From: Maricaulaceae bacterium
Lineage (GTDB): Bacteria; Pseudomonadota; Alphaproteobacteria; Caulobacterales; Maricaulaceae
Assembly: GCA_026126205.1 (NCBI GenBank)
Contig: JAHCJP010000001.1
Coordinates: 620,001-684,000, forward strand
Direction: 5' to 3'
DNA: 64,000 bases
Position 1 is the stretch's first letter, and every line of letters begins with the position of its first letter. The position numbers were made by a program, and so were the translations under genes. The notes below the pieces were generated by a model. It was given only the letters and a program-made list of their open reading frames with translations. It searched no databases and had not been told where the DNA came from. Below are positions 46,062-54,683 of this stretch, in pieces.

Positions 46062-46918
46062 GGCGCCAGCCCCATGATCGCCCGCGCCTCTTGCGGGCTG
46101 GCCACATCGCGCCCGGCGCGGCGGGCGCATTCGGCCAGCGCCGCGATCAGCGCGCCATTGCCGGGCGCCCGTTCGCCGTCCGGCAGGTAGAAGGTGTCTT
46201 CCAGCCCGGTGCGCAGCATGCCGCCCAGCTCCGCCGCCTTCTGATGCACGGGCCAGATCTCGGCGCGGCCGATCAGCGTCGCCTGCCAAGGCGCGGCGGG
46301 ATTCTTGTAATCCAGCAGCAGTTCCAGAAGCCGCATGTCCGCCGGCATGCCCGACGCCACCCCCATGACGAAGTTGTAGTGGGCATGATCACACATGCCG
46401 GCCTGCACATACATGTCGATGGAGCGGGCGATGCCGACATCGAAGCATTCAAACTCCGGATGCGCGCCCGTTTCGGCCATCGCGTCCAGCATGGTCTGGA
46501 CCTTCTCCACCGGGTTGTCGAACACCATCGGCGGCCAGGCCCATGTCCCGTCCTTCTTTATTTTCAGATAGTTCAGCGTGCCGGCGTTGCAGGCCGCGAT
46601 CTCGGGCCGCACCGCTTTCAGACAGGCGACGGGGCCGGACACGTCCGGCCCGATGACGCCGGTGGTCTGGTTGATGATCACGCCGGGGCAGGCGTTGCGG
46701 ATGGCGGCGCAGATCTCCGCCGCCACCTGCGGCTCCCAGCTCGGCAGATGGCCCATGTCCGGCTGCTGCATACGGAAATGCACATGCATGACGCTGGCGC
46801 CGGCGTCATAGGCCTCGCGGGCCGAGGCCGCCATCTGCGCCGGCGTCACCGGCACCGGATGCTGTTTCGGGTTGGTCAGAACCCCGTTCAGGGCGCAGGT
46901 GAGGACGGCCTTGTCCAT
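46058..46918 (-). CDS. Beta-keto acid cleavage enzyme (BKACE, DUF849)
   Basis: A 286-residue TIM-barrel protein of the 3-keto-5-aminohexanoate cleavage family. The zinc-binding HVHFR motif lies near residue 46, with DKAVLTCALNGVLTNPKQHP at the start and the long conserved ECFDVGIARSIDMYVQAG segment. Family members condense a beta-keto acid with acetyl-CoA to yield acetoacetate and a new CoA ester. Start ATG 46918. It is preceded by an inserted inverted-repeat element that separates it from the acyl-CoA dehydrogenase gene of the same operon, and it is coupled to the ligase gene by GTGA overlap. Confidence 0.9.
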   Translation of the reverse strand: MDKAVLTCALNGVLTNPKQHPVPVTPAQMAASAREAYDAGASVMHVHFRMQQPDMGHLPSWEPQVAAEICAAIRNACPGVIINQTTGVIGPDVSGPVACLKAVRPEIAACNAGTLNYLKIKKDGTWAWPPMVFDNPVEKVQTMLDAMAETGAHPEFECFDVGIARSIDMYVQAGMCDHAHYNFVMGVASGMPADMRLLELLLDYKNPAAPWQATLIGRAEIWPVHQKAAELGGMLRTGLEDTFYLPDGERAPGNGALIAALAECARRAGRDVASPQEARAIMGLAP

Positions 46919-46921
46919 CGT

Positions 46922-47193
46922 TAGGCTCCGTGGGCAGTTACCGCGCGGCCGCGACGCCGCCGGATTCGTCCGGTCCGGCAGGAGAGGCGCGCAGGACGAT
47001 GCACGGACATCGTCCAAGCGGCTCGACGCCCCGGGCGGGCGAATACGGCGCGCCCCGACGGGGTGGGGCGCAAATGGCCGGCTGCTACGTCAAGCCGCTC
47101 GCCCGTATTCCCGATACGCGCTTCGCGTCTTTTCTTCCATCCGGCCATTTTCGCTCCCATCGCGGCTCTCGTGCTAACTGCCCACGGAGCCTA
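46922..47193. mobile_element. MITE-like element with perfect 19-bp terminal inverted repeats
   Basis: Ends TAGGCTCCGTGGGCAGTTA (46922-46940) and its exact reverse complement (47175-47193) enclose 234 bases with no convincing gene. Both ends finish in TA, as expected for TA-targeting transposons of the IS630/mariner type. Inside there is a perfect 8-bp hairpin (GGACGATG/CATCGTCC, 46994-47015) and other GC-rich palindromes. It sits inside the operon, and its right end supplies the stop codon of the acyl-CoA dehydrogenase. A 79-codon frame on the minus strand (46921-47160) is Arg-rich and probably not real. Confidence 0.6.
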
Positions 47194-48348
47194 GTCCTTT
47201 CTACGCCGCGGCAGCGTGCCTTCCAGCTTGCAGATGATGCCGAGCATGATCTCGTCGGCGCCGCCGCCGATGGAGACCAGGCGCCCGTCGCGGAACGAGC
47301 GGCTGACCGGGTTGTCGGCGGTATAGCCCATGCCGCCCCAGTACTGCAGGCAGGAATCGGCCACTTCGCGCGTCAGGCGGCCGCATTTCAGCTTCGCCAT
47401 AGAGGCCAGCTTGGTCACATCCTCGCCGCGCAGGAACGCCTCCACCGCGCGATAGGTCAGAGAGCGCAGCGCCTCCACCTCGGTGCGCAATTCCGCCAGC
47501 CGGAAATGGATCACCTGGTTGTCCAGCAGCGACTGGCCGAAGGCCTTGCGCTCGCGGCAATACTCGATGGTCAGGTCGATGGTGCTGTCCATCCCCTTCA
47601 GGCTTGAGGCCGCGCCCCACAGGCGCTCCTCCTGAAACTGCAGCATCTGGTAGAGGAAGCCTGCCCCTTCGTCGCCGATGCGGTTGCGTTTCGGCGCCCG
47701 CACGTCGTCGAAGAACAATTGCGCGGTGTCGGACGAATGCATGCCGATCTTGTGGATCTTCTGGCGCGTCACGCCGGGGCTGTTCAGCGGCACGATGATC
47801 AGCGACTTGTTGCCGTGCGGATGCCCGTCGGAGGTGTTGGCCAGCAGGCAGCACCAGTCGGCCTTCATGCCGTTGGTGATCCACATCTTCGTGCCGTTGA
47901 TCACATAGTCGTCGCCGTCGGAACGCGCCGTGGTTTTCACCGCCGCCACGTCCGATCCGCCGCCGGGTTCGGATACGCCGAGGCAGGCGACCATGTCGCC
48001 GGAGATGGCCGGGGCCAGGAACTCGCGCCGCAATTCGTCAGAGCCGTAACGGGCCAGCGCCGGGGTGCACATGTCGGTCTGCACGCCGATCGCCATCGGC
48101 ACGCCGCCGCAATGGCACAGGCCCAGCTCCTCGGCCATCACCAGCGAATACGAGAAATCCAGCCCGGCGCCGCCATATTCCTCTGGCCAGCGCAGGCCGA
48201 GCAGGCCGAGATTCCCCATCTTCTTGAACAGCTCGTGCGAGGGAAACTCGCCCGCCTTCTCCCATTCCTCGACATGGGGGTTGATCTCGCCGGCGACGAA
48301 TTTCGCCACCGTATCGCGTAGCTGCTGGTGCTGTTCGGTGAACTGCAT
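47191..48348 (-). CDS. Acyl-CoA dehydrogenase, AtuD/citronellyl-CoA-like
   Basis: A 385-residue flavoprotein (start ATG 48348 after AAGGAA; MQFTEQHQQLRDTVAKFV). Landmarks are GVSEPGGGSDVAAVKTTA, KMWITNGMKADWCCLLAN, GMHSSDTAQLFFDDV and a C-terminus SIGGGADEIMLGII with glycine at the usual catalytic-Glu site. The base is then expected in LQFQEERLWGA, as in isovaleryl- and long-chain enzymes. It resembles citronellyl-CoA dehydrogenase AtuD of acyclic terpene catabolism, but branched-chain acyl-CoA substrates are possible. Its TAG stop is formed at the junction with the inverted-repeat element downstream. Confidence 0.9.
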   Translation of the reverse strand: MQFTEQHQQLRDTVAKFVAGEINPHVEEWEKAGEFPSHELFKKMGNLGLLGLRWPEEYGGAGLDFSYSLVMAEELGLCHCGGVPMAIGVQTDMCTPALARYGSDELRREFLAPAISGDMVACLGVSEPGGGSDVAAVKTTARSDGDDYVINGTKMWITNGMKADWCCLLANTSDGHPHGNKSLIIVPLNSPGVTRQKIHKIGMHSSDTAQLFFDDVRAPKRNRIGDEGAGFLYQMLQFQEERLWGAASSLKGMDSTIDLTIEYCRERKAFGQSLLDNQVIHFRLAELRTEVEALRSLTYRAVEAFLRGEDVTKLASMAKLKCGRLTREVADSCLQYWGGMGYTADNPVSRSFRDGRLVSIGGGADEIMLGIICKLEGTLPRRRKD

Positions 48349-48358
48349 GGGGGTTTCC

Positions 48359-49972
48359 TTACATGCGGGCGACGCCGAAACTGTTCGGCTGCAACTGTCT
48401 GGTTTCGGCCTCGGCGGCGAGGGCGAGGCACAGCGAGACCACCTCGCGCGTTTCGCGCGGGTCGATAATGCCGTCATCCCACAGCCGCGCGGTGGCGTAG
48501 AGGGCGCTGGACTGTTCACGCAGGCCGGCGCGGATCATGTCGCCCATCTGTTTGACGGCTTTTTCATCGACCTCGGTCCCCGCGCGGGCGTGCTTGGCGC
48601 GGGTGACGGTCTCCATCACCTTCGCCGCCTGCTCGCCGCCCATCACCGCGACGCGCGCCGTCGGCCAGGCGAAGATGAAGCGCGGGTCGAAGCCCCGGCC
48701 GCACATGCCGTAATTGCCGGCGCCATAGCTGCCGCCCAGCACGATGGTGAATTTCGGAACCCGGGCGTTGGCCACGGCCTGGATCATTTTCGAGCCATGC
48801 TTGATGGCGCCGTCGCGCTCGGCCCGCGTGCCGATCATGTAGCCGGTGGTGTTCTGCAGGAACAGCAAGGGCGTGCGCGACTGGTCGCAAAGCTGGATGA
48901 ACTGCGCCGCCTTGGTCGATCCCTGCGGCCAGATCGGCCCGTTATTGCCAAGGATTCCCACCGGGCGGCCGTCGATGCGGGCGTGGCCGCAGACGATCTC
49001 CGCCCCATAGCCGGGCTTGAAGTCGAGATAGTCGGACCCGTCGACAATGCGGGCGATCACCTCGCGCACGTCATAGGGCATGCGCTCGTCGGCGGGCACG
49101 ACGCCCATCAGCTCCTCGGGATCGTATTCCGGCGCCGGGCCGCCCTCGCCCAGCTTGCCCGCCGCGTCCCAGTTCAGCTTGTCCATGATCTCGCGCGCGA
49201 TGCGGATCGCCGCCTCGTCGTCGCGGGCGAGATATTCGCCCAGCCCGGTGACGCGCGAATGCATGTTGGCGCCGCCCAGGTTCTCGTCGTCGGCGTCCTC
49301 GCCGATGGCGGCCTTCACCAGCGGCGGACCAGCAAGAAAGATTTTCGAGCGCCCGTCGACCAGCACCACATAATCCGACAGCCCCGGCAGATAGGCGCCC
49401 CCGGCGGTGGACGAGCCATGCACCACCGAGATCTGCGGCAGGCCCATGGCGCTCATCCGCGCCTGGTTGGCGAAGCTGCGTCCGCCATCGACGAAAATCT
49501 CGGCCTGGTAGAGCAGATTGGCGCCGCCGCTCTCCACCAGGTGGATGTGGGGCAGCTTGTTCTCCATGGCGATGGCCTGCGCCCGCAGCCCCTTCTTCAG
49601 ACCCATCGGGGCCACGGTGCCGCCCTTGATGGCGCTGTCTGAGGCGGTGACCATCACCCGCTTGCCGGAGACGACGCCGATCCCGGCGATGGAGCCGCCG
49701 CCGGCCGCGCCGCCCTCGCCGTCGTCGTCATGCATTTTCAGCCCGGCCAGCCGCGACAGCTCCAGAAACGGCGCGCCGGGATCGAGCAGGCCATGCACGC
49801 GCTCACGCGGCAGAAGCTGGCCCTGTTTTTCGAACTTCTCGCGCCGGGCTTCGGAGTTTTCGCGGACCTTCGCCTCAAAGGCCTGAACCTCGGCCAGCTT
49901 CTCCTTCATCGCCGCGGCATTGGCGGCGAAGGTCTTGGCATCCGTCTTCATGCGGCTGTCGAAGACCGGCAT
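48359..49972 (-). CDS. Acyl-CoA carboxylase beta (carboxyltransferase) subunit, AtuC/MccB-like
   Basis: A 537-residue carboxyltransferase with the two crotonase-like halves of biotin-dependent carboxylases: about 30-290 (VMVTASDSAIKGGTVAPM, GSSTAGGAYLPGLSDYVV, FLAGPPLVKAAIGE) and about 295-510 (GILGNNGPIWPQGSTKAAQFI, LQNTTGYMIGTRAE, GAGNYGMCGRGFDPRF, AVMGGEQAAKVM). It transfers CO2 from carboxybiotin to an enoyl-CoA, such as geranyl-CoA or 3-methylcrotonyl-CoA. No biotin-carrying alpha subunit is in the window, so the partner must be elsewhere. It overlaps the SDR stop by one base and is followed by the acyl-CoA dehydrogenase. Confidence 0.9.
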   Translation of the reverse strand: MPVFDSRMKTDAKTFAANAAAMKEKLAEVQAFEAKVRENSEARREKFEKQGQLLPRERVHGLLDPGAPFLELSRLAGLKMHDDDGEGGAAGGGSIAGIGVVSGKRVMVTASDSAIKGGTVAPMGLKKGLRAQAIAMENKLPHIHLVESGGANLLYQAEIFVDGGRSFANQARMSAMGLPQISVVHGSSTAGGAYLPGLSDYVVLVDGRSKIFLAGPPLVKAAIGEDADDENLGGANMHSRVTGLGEYLARDDEAAIRIAREIMDKLNWDAAGKLGEGGPAPEYDPEELMGVVPADERMPYDVREVIARIVDGSDYLDFKPGYGAEIVCGHARIDGRPVGILGNNGPIWPQGSTKAAQFIQLCDQSRTPLLFLQNTTGYMIGTRAERDGAIKHGSKMIQAVANARVPKFTIVLGGSYGAGNYGMCGRGFDPRFIFAWPTARVAVMGGEQAAKVMETVTRAKHARAGTEVDEKAVKQMGDMIRAGLREQSSALYATARLWDDGIIDPRETREVVSLCLALAAEAETRQLQPNSFGVARM

Positions 49973-50853
49973 CAGGACTCCCCGTCTTTCAGCGCCGCCG
50001 GGGTCACCGCGCGGTGAAAGCCCTGATAGGGCTCGCTTCGGTCATGATCCTGCAGCGGAAAGGCGGAATTGCCCAGCGGCGCCCCGCCGTCGATGGCCAG
50101 CGTCACCCCGGTGATGAAGGCCGCCGCGGGCGACAGCAGGAAACAGATCGCGGCCGAAACCTCTGCCTCCGTCCCCAGCCGCCGGGCGGGCACATGCTGT
50201 TTCAGATACGGGATCATCGCCCGGACCGCCTCGCCATAGGTGTCCATGCCCGACGAGGCGATCCAGCCCGGCGCCACGGCGTTCACCCGCACCCCGAACT
50301 GCGCCCATTCATAGGCCGCGGTCTTGGTCAGGTTCGCCATGCCCGCCCGCGCGGCGCCGGAATGGGCCATGCCCGGCATGCCGTTCCACATGTCGGCGGT
50401 CATGTTCACCACCGCGCCGCCATGATCCTTCATGCCGGCGTGGAACACCTCGCGCATCATCAGGAAGCCGCCGGTGAGATTGGTGGCCAGCACGGCCTCG
50501 AACCCCTTCTTGGAGATGTCCTGAACGCTGGCCGGAAACTGCCCCCCGGCGTTGTTGACCAGCGCGTGGATTCGACCGTGCTTCGCGGTTACGGCGGCGA
50601 CAGCGCCCTTTACCGCCTCTTCGTCGCGAATGTCGAAGGCGTGAGTCTCGCAAGAGCCGCCGTCCTCCGCGATTTCCGCGGCGACGGCGGCCAGCTTGTC
50701 CGCCTTGCGGCCGGTCAGCACGACATGGGCGCCAAGGCTGGCCAGTTCGTGCGCCGTGCAGCGCCCGATGCCCGAACCGGCGCCGGTGACCACCACCGCC
50801 TGGCCCTTGAACAGGCCGTCGCGGAACTCGCTGTCATACCGGGCCGCGGCCAT
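49972..50853 (-). CDS. SDR-family enoyl-CoA reductase-like protein (PECR/AtuG type)
   Basis: A 293-residue SDR starting at ATG 50853 behind a strong GGGGGGAGGAG site. The cofactor motif is VVVTGAGSGIGRCTAHEL. The usual YxxxK site reads AHSGAARAGMANLTK, the pattern of the trans-2-enoyl-CoA reductase (PECR) subgroup. The end (FLLSPAAAFITGVTLAIDGG, then DHDRSEPYQGF) also matches that subgroup. It probably reduces or oxidises an acyl-CoA intermediate of the cluster. It is the first gene of the leftward operon, and a MerR-type dyad lies 38 bases upstream. Confidence 0.88.
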   Translation of the reverse strand: MAAARYDSEFRDGLFKGQAVVVTGAGSGIGRCTAHELASLGAHVVLTGRKADKLAAVAAEIAEDGGSCETHAFDIRDEEAVKGAVAAVTAKHGRIHALVNNAGGQFPASVQDISKKGFEAVLATNLTGGFLMMREVFHAGMKDHGGAVVNMTADMWNGMPGMAHSGAARAGMANLTKTAAYEWAQFGVRVNAVAPGWIASSGMDTYGEAVRAMIPYLKQHVPARRLGTEAEVSAAICFLLSPAAAFITGVTLAIDGGAPLGNSAFPLQDHDRSEPYQGFHRAVTPAALKDGES

Positions 50854-50890
50854 GCCTTGCGCTCCTCCCCCCGCCCTTGTCAGGGGCAGG

Positions 50891-50916
50891 TTCACCTATG
50901 CTAACCTATAGGTCAA
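50891..50916. promoter_or_regulatory. MerR-type operator dyad between the SDR gene and the MerR gene
   Basis: Arms TTCACCTAT (50891-50899) and ATAGGTCAA (50908-50916) are inverted repeats with one mismatch and an 8-base centre; read on the minus strand the outer edge gives TTGACC, a -35-like hexamer for the SDR operon. MerR regulators bind such dyads inside the promoter spacer. It lies about 94 bases before the MerR start and 38 bases before the SDR start. Confidence 0.6.
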
Positions 50917-51009
50917 CTGGTTGCTGTTAGGGTTATGGGTGAACGGAAGCAGGAACGAAGCAGGATGTAAGCGGGGTGTTTGCAGGGTCGGAAACAGGAG
51001 AAAGACAGG

Positions 51010-51402
51010 GTGGAAGCACAGCCTCTCTACGGCATCACAGAACTGGCGGCGCTGTCTGGCGCGACGCCGCGCGCCATACGCCTGTATGAGGCCAAGGGCC
51101 TTTTAAAGCCGCGGCGGGTCAACGGCGCGCGCGTCTATACCGCCGTTGACCGCACCCGGCTGTCACTGATCCTGCGCGCCAAGGCGATCGGTTCGACGCT
51201 GGCGGAAATCCGAACGTTTCTAGAGCTTTACGGCCGCGAGGGCGAGGGGCGCGAGAAGCAACTGGAATACGTCATCGCCCGAACGGCGGAGAAAATCGCC
51301 GAACTGGAATCGCGCCGGGCGAAGATCGACGAGACCCTCGCCGAACTGCGCCTGATCCACGAGGGATCGAAACAGCGCCTGGCCGCACGCCGCGACCGTT
51401 AG
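51010..51402 (+). CDS. MerR-family regulator, LiuR-like
   Basis: A 130-residue regulator. The winged helix opens the protein (YGITELAALSGATPRAIRLYEAKGLLKPRR, shown here only as its leading part in residues 6-35) and is followed by a coiled-coil dimerisation helix to the end. There are no cysteines, so it is not a metal or redox MerR. It fits the acyl-CoA-catabolism group (LiuR type) that controls divergent leucine or terpene degradation genes. Start GTG 51010 follows CAGGAGAAAGACAGG; a TTG at 50980 is less likely. The stop overlaps the convergent phoU stop. Confidence 0.88.
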   Translation: MEAQPLYGITELAALSGATPRAIRLYEAKGLLKPRRVNGARVYTAVDRTRLSLILRAKAIGSTLAEIRTFLELYGREGEGREKQLEYVIARTAEKIAELESRRAKIDETLAELRLIHEGSKQRLAARRDR

Positions 51403-52112
51403 GTTTTCGGCTCCACCACCGCGTAGCTGGACTTGTCGGCCTTCGGCCGGTCGGCGACCAGCATCTTGCCGGTGACCAGGTAGTAGACCACCTCGGCGAT
51501 GTTGGTGGCGTGATCGCCGATGCGCTCTATGTTCTTGGCTATAAACAGCAAATGCGCCCCGGCCCCCACAGCGTCCGGCGTCCGCATCATGTGGCCGATC
51601 GTCTCGCGGTAGAGCGTATCGTAGAGCGCATCAATGTCGCGATCGCTCTCCCACACCGCGATCGCCTGCTCGACATCGCGGTTCAGATAGGCGTCCAGCA
51701 CCCGGCGGGTGTTGTCCTGCACCATGCCGGCCATGGACGGCAGGGATTTCAGCTCCTCCAACCTCTCCCCGCTCGCGATGGCGATGCTGCGCTTGGCGAC
51801 GTTGGCGGCGTAATCGCCCATGCGTTCCAGCATGCTGGCCACTTTCAGCGCCGCGATGACGTTGCGCAGGTCGGACGCCACCGGCTGGCGCAGCGCCAGC
51901 ATGCGCACCACAGCCAGGTCCACGTTCTGCTCAAGCCTGTCTATGCGCGCGTCGGCGGCGATGACAGCCTTGGCCAGTTCGGGATCAGGCCCCATCAGCG
52001 CCTTCACGGCCTGGTCCAGCTGGCTCTCCACCTCGCCGCCCATTTTCGCGATCAGTTCGTTCAGCTTCGCGAATTCGGCGTCCAGGGCCTGTATGATGTG
52101 TTCGCCGGGCAT
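51399..52112 (-). CDS. phoU: Phosphate signalling protein PhoU
   Basis: A 237-residue all-helical protein of two three-helix repeats, each with a metal-binding motif (DYAANVAKRS near residue 97 and ERIGDHATNIAEVVYYL near 198). PhoU links Pst transporter activity to the PhoR/PhoB system and prevents excess phosphate uptake. It is the last gene of the pst operon, 27 bases after pstB. No phoB or phoR follows; the next gene is a convergent MerR regulator. Confidence 0.96.
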   Translation of the reverse strand: MPGEHIIQALDAEFAKLNELIAKMGGEVESQLDQAVKALMGPDPELAKAVIAADARIDRLEQNVDLAVVRMLALRQPVASDLRNVIAALKVASMLERMGDYAANVAKRSIAIASGERLEELKSLPSMAGMVQDNTRRVLDAYLNRDVEQAIAVWESDRDIDALYDTLYRETIGHMMRTPDAVGAGAHLLFIAKNIERIGDHATNIAEVVYYLVTGKMLVADRPKADKSSYAVVEPKT

Positions 52113-52139
52113 GAATCGCTCCGTATACGGCGGTTCAGA

Positions 52140-53009
52140 CTAGCCGAAGCGGCCGGTCACGTAATCCAGGGTCTGCTTCTTTTCCGGCGCCATGAAGATG
52201 GTCTCCGTAGCGTCGTATTCCACCAGCTCTCCCAGATACATGAAGGCCGTGTAGTCCGACACGCGGGCGGCCTGCTGCATGTTATGGGTGACGATGGCGA
52301 TGGTGTATTTCTCCTTCAGCTCGAAGATCAGGTCCTCGATGCGCGCGGTGGAGATAGGGTCCAGCGCAGAGGCCGGCTCGTCCAGCAGCAGCACCTCCGG
52401 CTCGATGGCGATGGCGCGGGCGATCACCAACCGCTGCTGCTGGCCGCCAGACAGTTCGTTAGCGCTCTTGTCCAGCCGGTCCTTGACCTCTTCCCAGAGC
52501 GCGGCGCCGCGCAGCGCCTTCTCCACCGCCTCGTCGATGCGTCCGTCGGTGTTCTTCACGCCCTGGATCCGCAAGCCGTAGGCGACATTCTCGTAGATCG
52601 ATTTCGGAAACGGGTTCGGCTTCTGGAACACCATCCCGACGCGCCGGCGCAGGTCCGCCACATCGACGGAGCGGTCGTAGATATTCTCACCGCGCAGCTT
52701 CATGGAGCCTTCGGTGCGCACGCTATCGATCAGGTCGTTGAGCCGGTTAAGACAGCGCAGCAGCGTGGATTTCCCGCAGCCGGACGGGCCGATGAACGCC
52801 GTCACCCGCCGCTCCGGGATCACCATGCTGATTTTTTTCAGCGCCGGAGCGTCGCCGTAATACAGGCTCCAGTCTTTCAGCTCGAAGGCGACGGGTTCGT
52901 CCCCCAGCCGGCGGCTGGCCGCATCGCGGCCCTCGAACCGGCTTTTGTCATAGCTGCGGGTCAACGGCGTTTCGGTCATGGTCGCACCAAGGTCTTCGGT
53001 CATGGTCAT
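52140..53009 (-). CDS. pstB: Phosphate ABC transporter ATP-binding protein PstB
   Basis: A 289-residue ATPase. It has Walker [14 protein letters not shown], the Q-loop region [19 protein letters not shown], signature [10 protein letters not shown], Walker [14 protein letters not shown] and H-loop [14 protein letters not shown]. It powers phosphate import through PstC and PstA. I place the start at ATG 53009, which shares a base with the PstA stop (TGATG); ATGs at 53003 and 52979 are alternatives because the first ten residues are not conserved. Confidence 0.96.
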   Translation of the reverse strand: MTMTEDLGATMTETPLTRSYDKSRFEGRDAASRRLGDEPVAFELKDWSLYYGDAPALKKISMVIPERRVTAFIGPSGCGKSTLLRCLNRLNDLIDSVRTEGSMKLRGENIYDRSVDVADLRRRVGMVFQKPNPFPKSIYENVAYGLRIQGVKNTDGRIDEAVEKALRGAALWEEVKDRLDKSANELSGGQQQRLVIARAIAIEPEVLLLDEPASALDPISTARIEDLIFELKEKYTIAIVTHNMQQAARVSDYTAFMYLGELVEYDATETIFMAPEKKQTLDYVTGRFG

Positions 53010-54667
53010 CAGTCGGACGTGCTCTTGAACTTTTCGCGCAGGCGGCTGCGGATGGTGATGGCGGCCAGGTTCAGGACGATGATGATCACCACCAGCGTCA
53101 GCGCCGTGGCGTAGACCAGCGGCCGCGCCGCCTCCACGTTCGGGCTCTGGAAGCCGACATCGTAAATGTGGAAGCCGAGATGCATGAACTTGCGTTCGAG
53201 GTGGATGAAGGGGAATTGCCCGTCCACCGGCAGGTTCGGGGCCAGCTTCACCACTCCCACCAGCATCAGCGGCGCCACCTCGCCGGCCGCGCGCGCCACC
53301 GCCAGGATCAGCCCGGTCATCATCGACGGCGCCGCCATCGGCACGATGGTGCGCCACAGGGTCTCTGACTTGGTGGCGCCCAGCGCGAGGCTGCCTTCGC
53401 GGATCGACCTCGGAATGCGGCTCAGCCCCTCTTCGGTCGCCACGATCACCACCGGCAGTGTGAGCAGCGCCAGCGTCAGCGAGGCCCAGAACAGGCCCGG
53501 CGTTCCGAAGGTCGGGGCCGGCAGGGCCTCGGGATAGAACAACTGGTCGATCGTGCCGCCGGCGAGATAGACGAAGAAGCCCAGCCCGAAAATGCCGAAC
53601 ACGATCGACGGCACGCCGGCGAGGTTGTTCACTGAAATGCGGATCAACTGCACGATGGGCCCCTGCTTGGCGTATTCGCGCAGATAGATCGCCGCCAGCA
53701 CGCCCAGCGGCGTGACGATCACCGACATCAGCAGCACCATCACCACCGTGCCGAAGATCGCAGGGAATATACCACCCTCCGTGTTGGCCTCGCGCGGGTA
53801 ACCGCTGATAAATTCCACGAACTTTTCGATGTAGAGGCCGATTTTCTCGGCCAGTCCGATGCCGTTCGGGCGCGTGGCGCGGACGACATGGGCCAGCGGA
53901 ATGGTGATGCTGCGGCCATCGGCCGTCTCGGCGACCAGCGCGTCTCGGCTCAACTGGGTCTGCAATTCAGAGCGGCGCTCCATCAGCACCGCGTAGCGGG
54001 CGTCGAGTTCCGCCCGTTGCCCGGTGAGCGACTCTCGCACCTCGCCGGTCAGGGTTCCTGCCAGCTCATGCCGCCGTTCCTGAAGGCGCAGGCGCTCCAT
54101 GCGGTTGTTCACATCACCGATCTCGTAGCGTTCAATGCGGGTGATGCGCCGCCGCAGGTCGTCGGCGCGGCTGACACGCATATACAGCTCGTCCCAGGCC
54201 GCCTCGCCCTCGGCGACCGCCGCCCCGTCCTCGGTCACCGCACGCAGATAACCGTAGAAATCGCCCCACTCCATACGCTCGAGGTGCAAGGCGTCGTGCG
54301 GATAGGATCGATCGACTAGGAACGGCTCCACAAACCACAGGAAGTCGCGCCCGGTCAGGTCGCGGTTGCCCAGCTTGATCAGCCAGCGGTGAACCACTTC
54401 CATGTCTTCCGGAACCGGCTGGCCTGCGTCCTCGACAACCGATGCGGTCACCGTCTCGTCATTGACGCGCTCACCCAGCACACGCACCGGCTCCTGCCCC
54501 GGAACGGCGTAGGTCGCCTCCATCACCGGGCCCGGCCAGAAATGGCCAAGGCCGCGCACGGCGATCAGCGCCACCAGCCCGGCGACCATGATCAGGCAGA
54601 TCGCCGCCGCGCCGGCGTTCAGCCAGATCCAGGGCGTGCCGCTTTTCAGCCAGTTTTTCATCGCCAT
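53009..54667 (-). CDS. pstA: Phosphate ABC transporter permease PstA with large periplasmic insertion
   Basis: A 552-residue inner-membrane permease, much longer than the roughly 300 residues of E. coli PstA. TM1 (about 17-38) is followed by a soluble insertion of about 230 residues with a helical coiled-coil-like stretch ([20 protein letters not shown]). The conserved permease core of about 300 residues follows, with the EAA loop ([23 protein letters not shown]). The extended form is known from alphaproteobacteria. It lies between pstC and pstB. Confidence 0.94.
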   Translation of the reverse strand: MAMKNWLKSGTPWIWLNAGAAAICLIMVAGLVALIAVRGLGHFWPGPVMEATYAVPGQEPVRVLGERVNDETVTASVVEDAGQPVPEDMEVVHRWLIKLGNRDLTGRDFLWFVEPFLVDRSYPHDALHLERMEWGDFYGYLRAVTEDGAAVAEGEAAWDELYMRVSRADDLRRRITRIERYEIGDVNNRMERLRLQERRHELAGTLTGEVRESLTGQRAELDARYAVLMERRSELQTQLSRDALVAETADGRSITIPLAHVVRATRPNGIGLAEKIGLYIEKFVEFISGYPREANTEGGIFPAIFGTVVMVLLMSVIVTPLGVLAAIYLREYAKQGPIVQLIRISVNNLAGVPSIVFGIFGLGFFVYLAGGTIDQLFYPEALPAPTFGTPGLFWASLTLALLTLPVVIVATEEGLSRIPRSIREGSLALGATKSETLWRTIVPMAAPSMMTGLILAVARAAGEVAPLMLVGVVKLAPNLPVDGQFPFIHLERKFMHLGFHIYDVGFQSPNVEAARPLVYATALTLVVIIIVLNLAAITIRSRLREKFKSTSD

Positions 54668-54683
54668 CCGCTCCGGTCCGCCA

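Noticed and set aside
46921..47160. A 79-codon Arg-rich frame inside the inverted-repeat element
   Set aside because: Composition is that of translated palindromic DNA, with no clear ribosome binding site; a structural or transposon explanation fits better.
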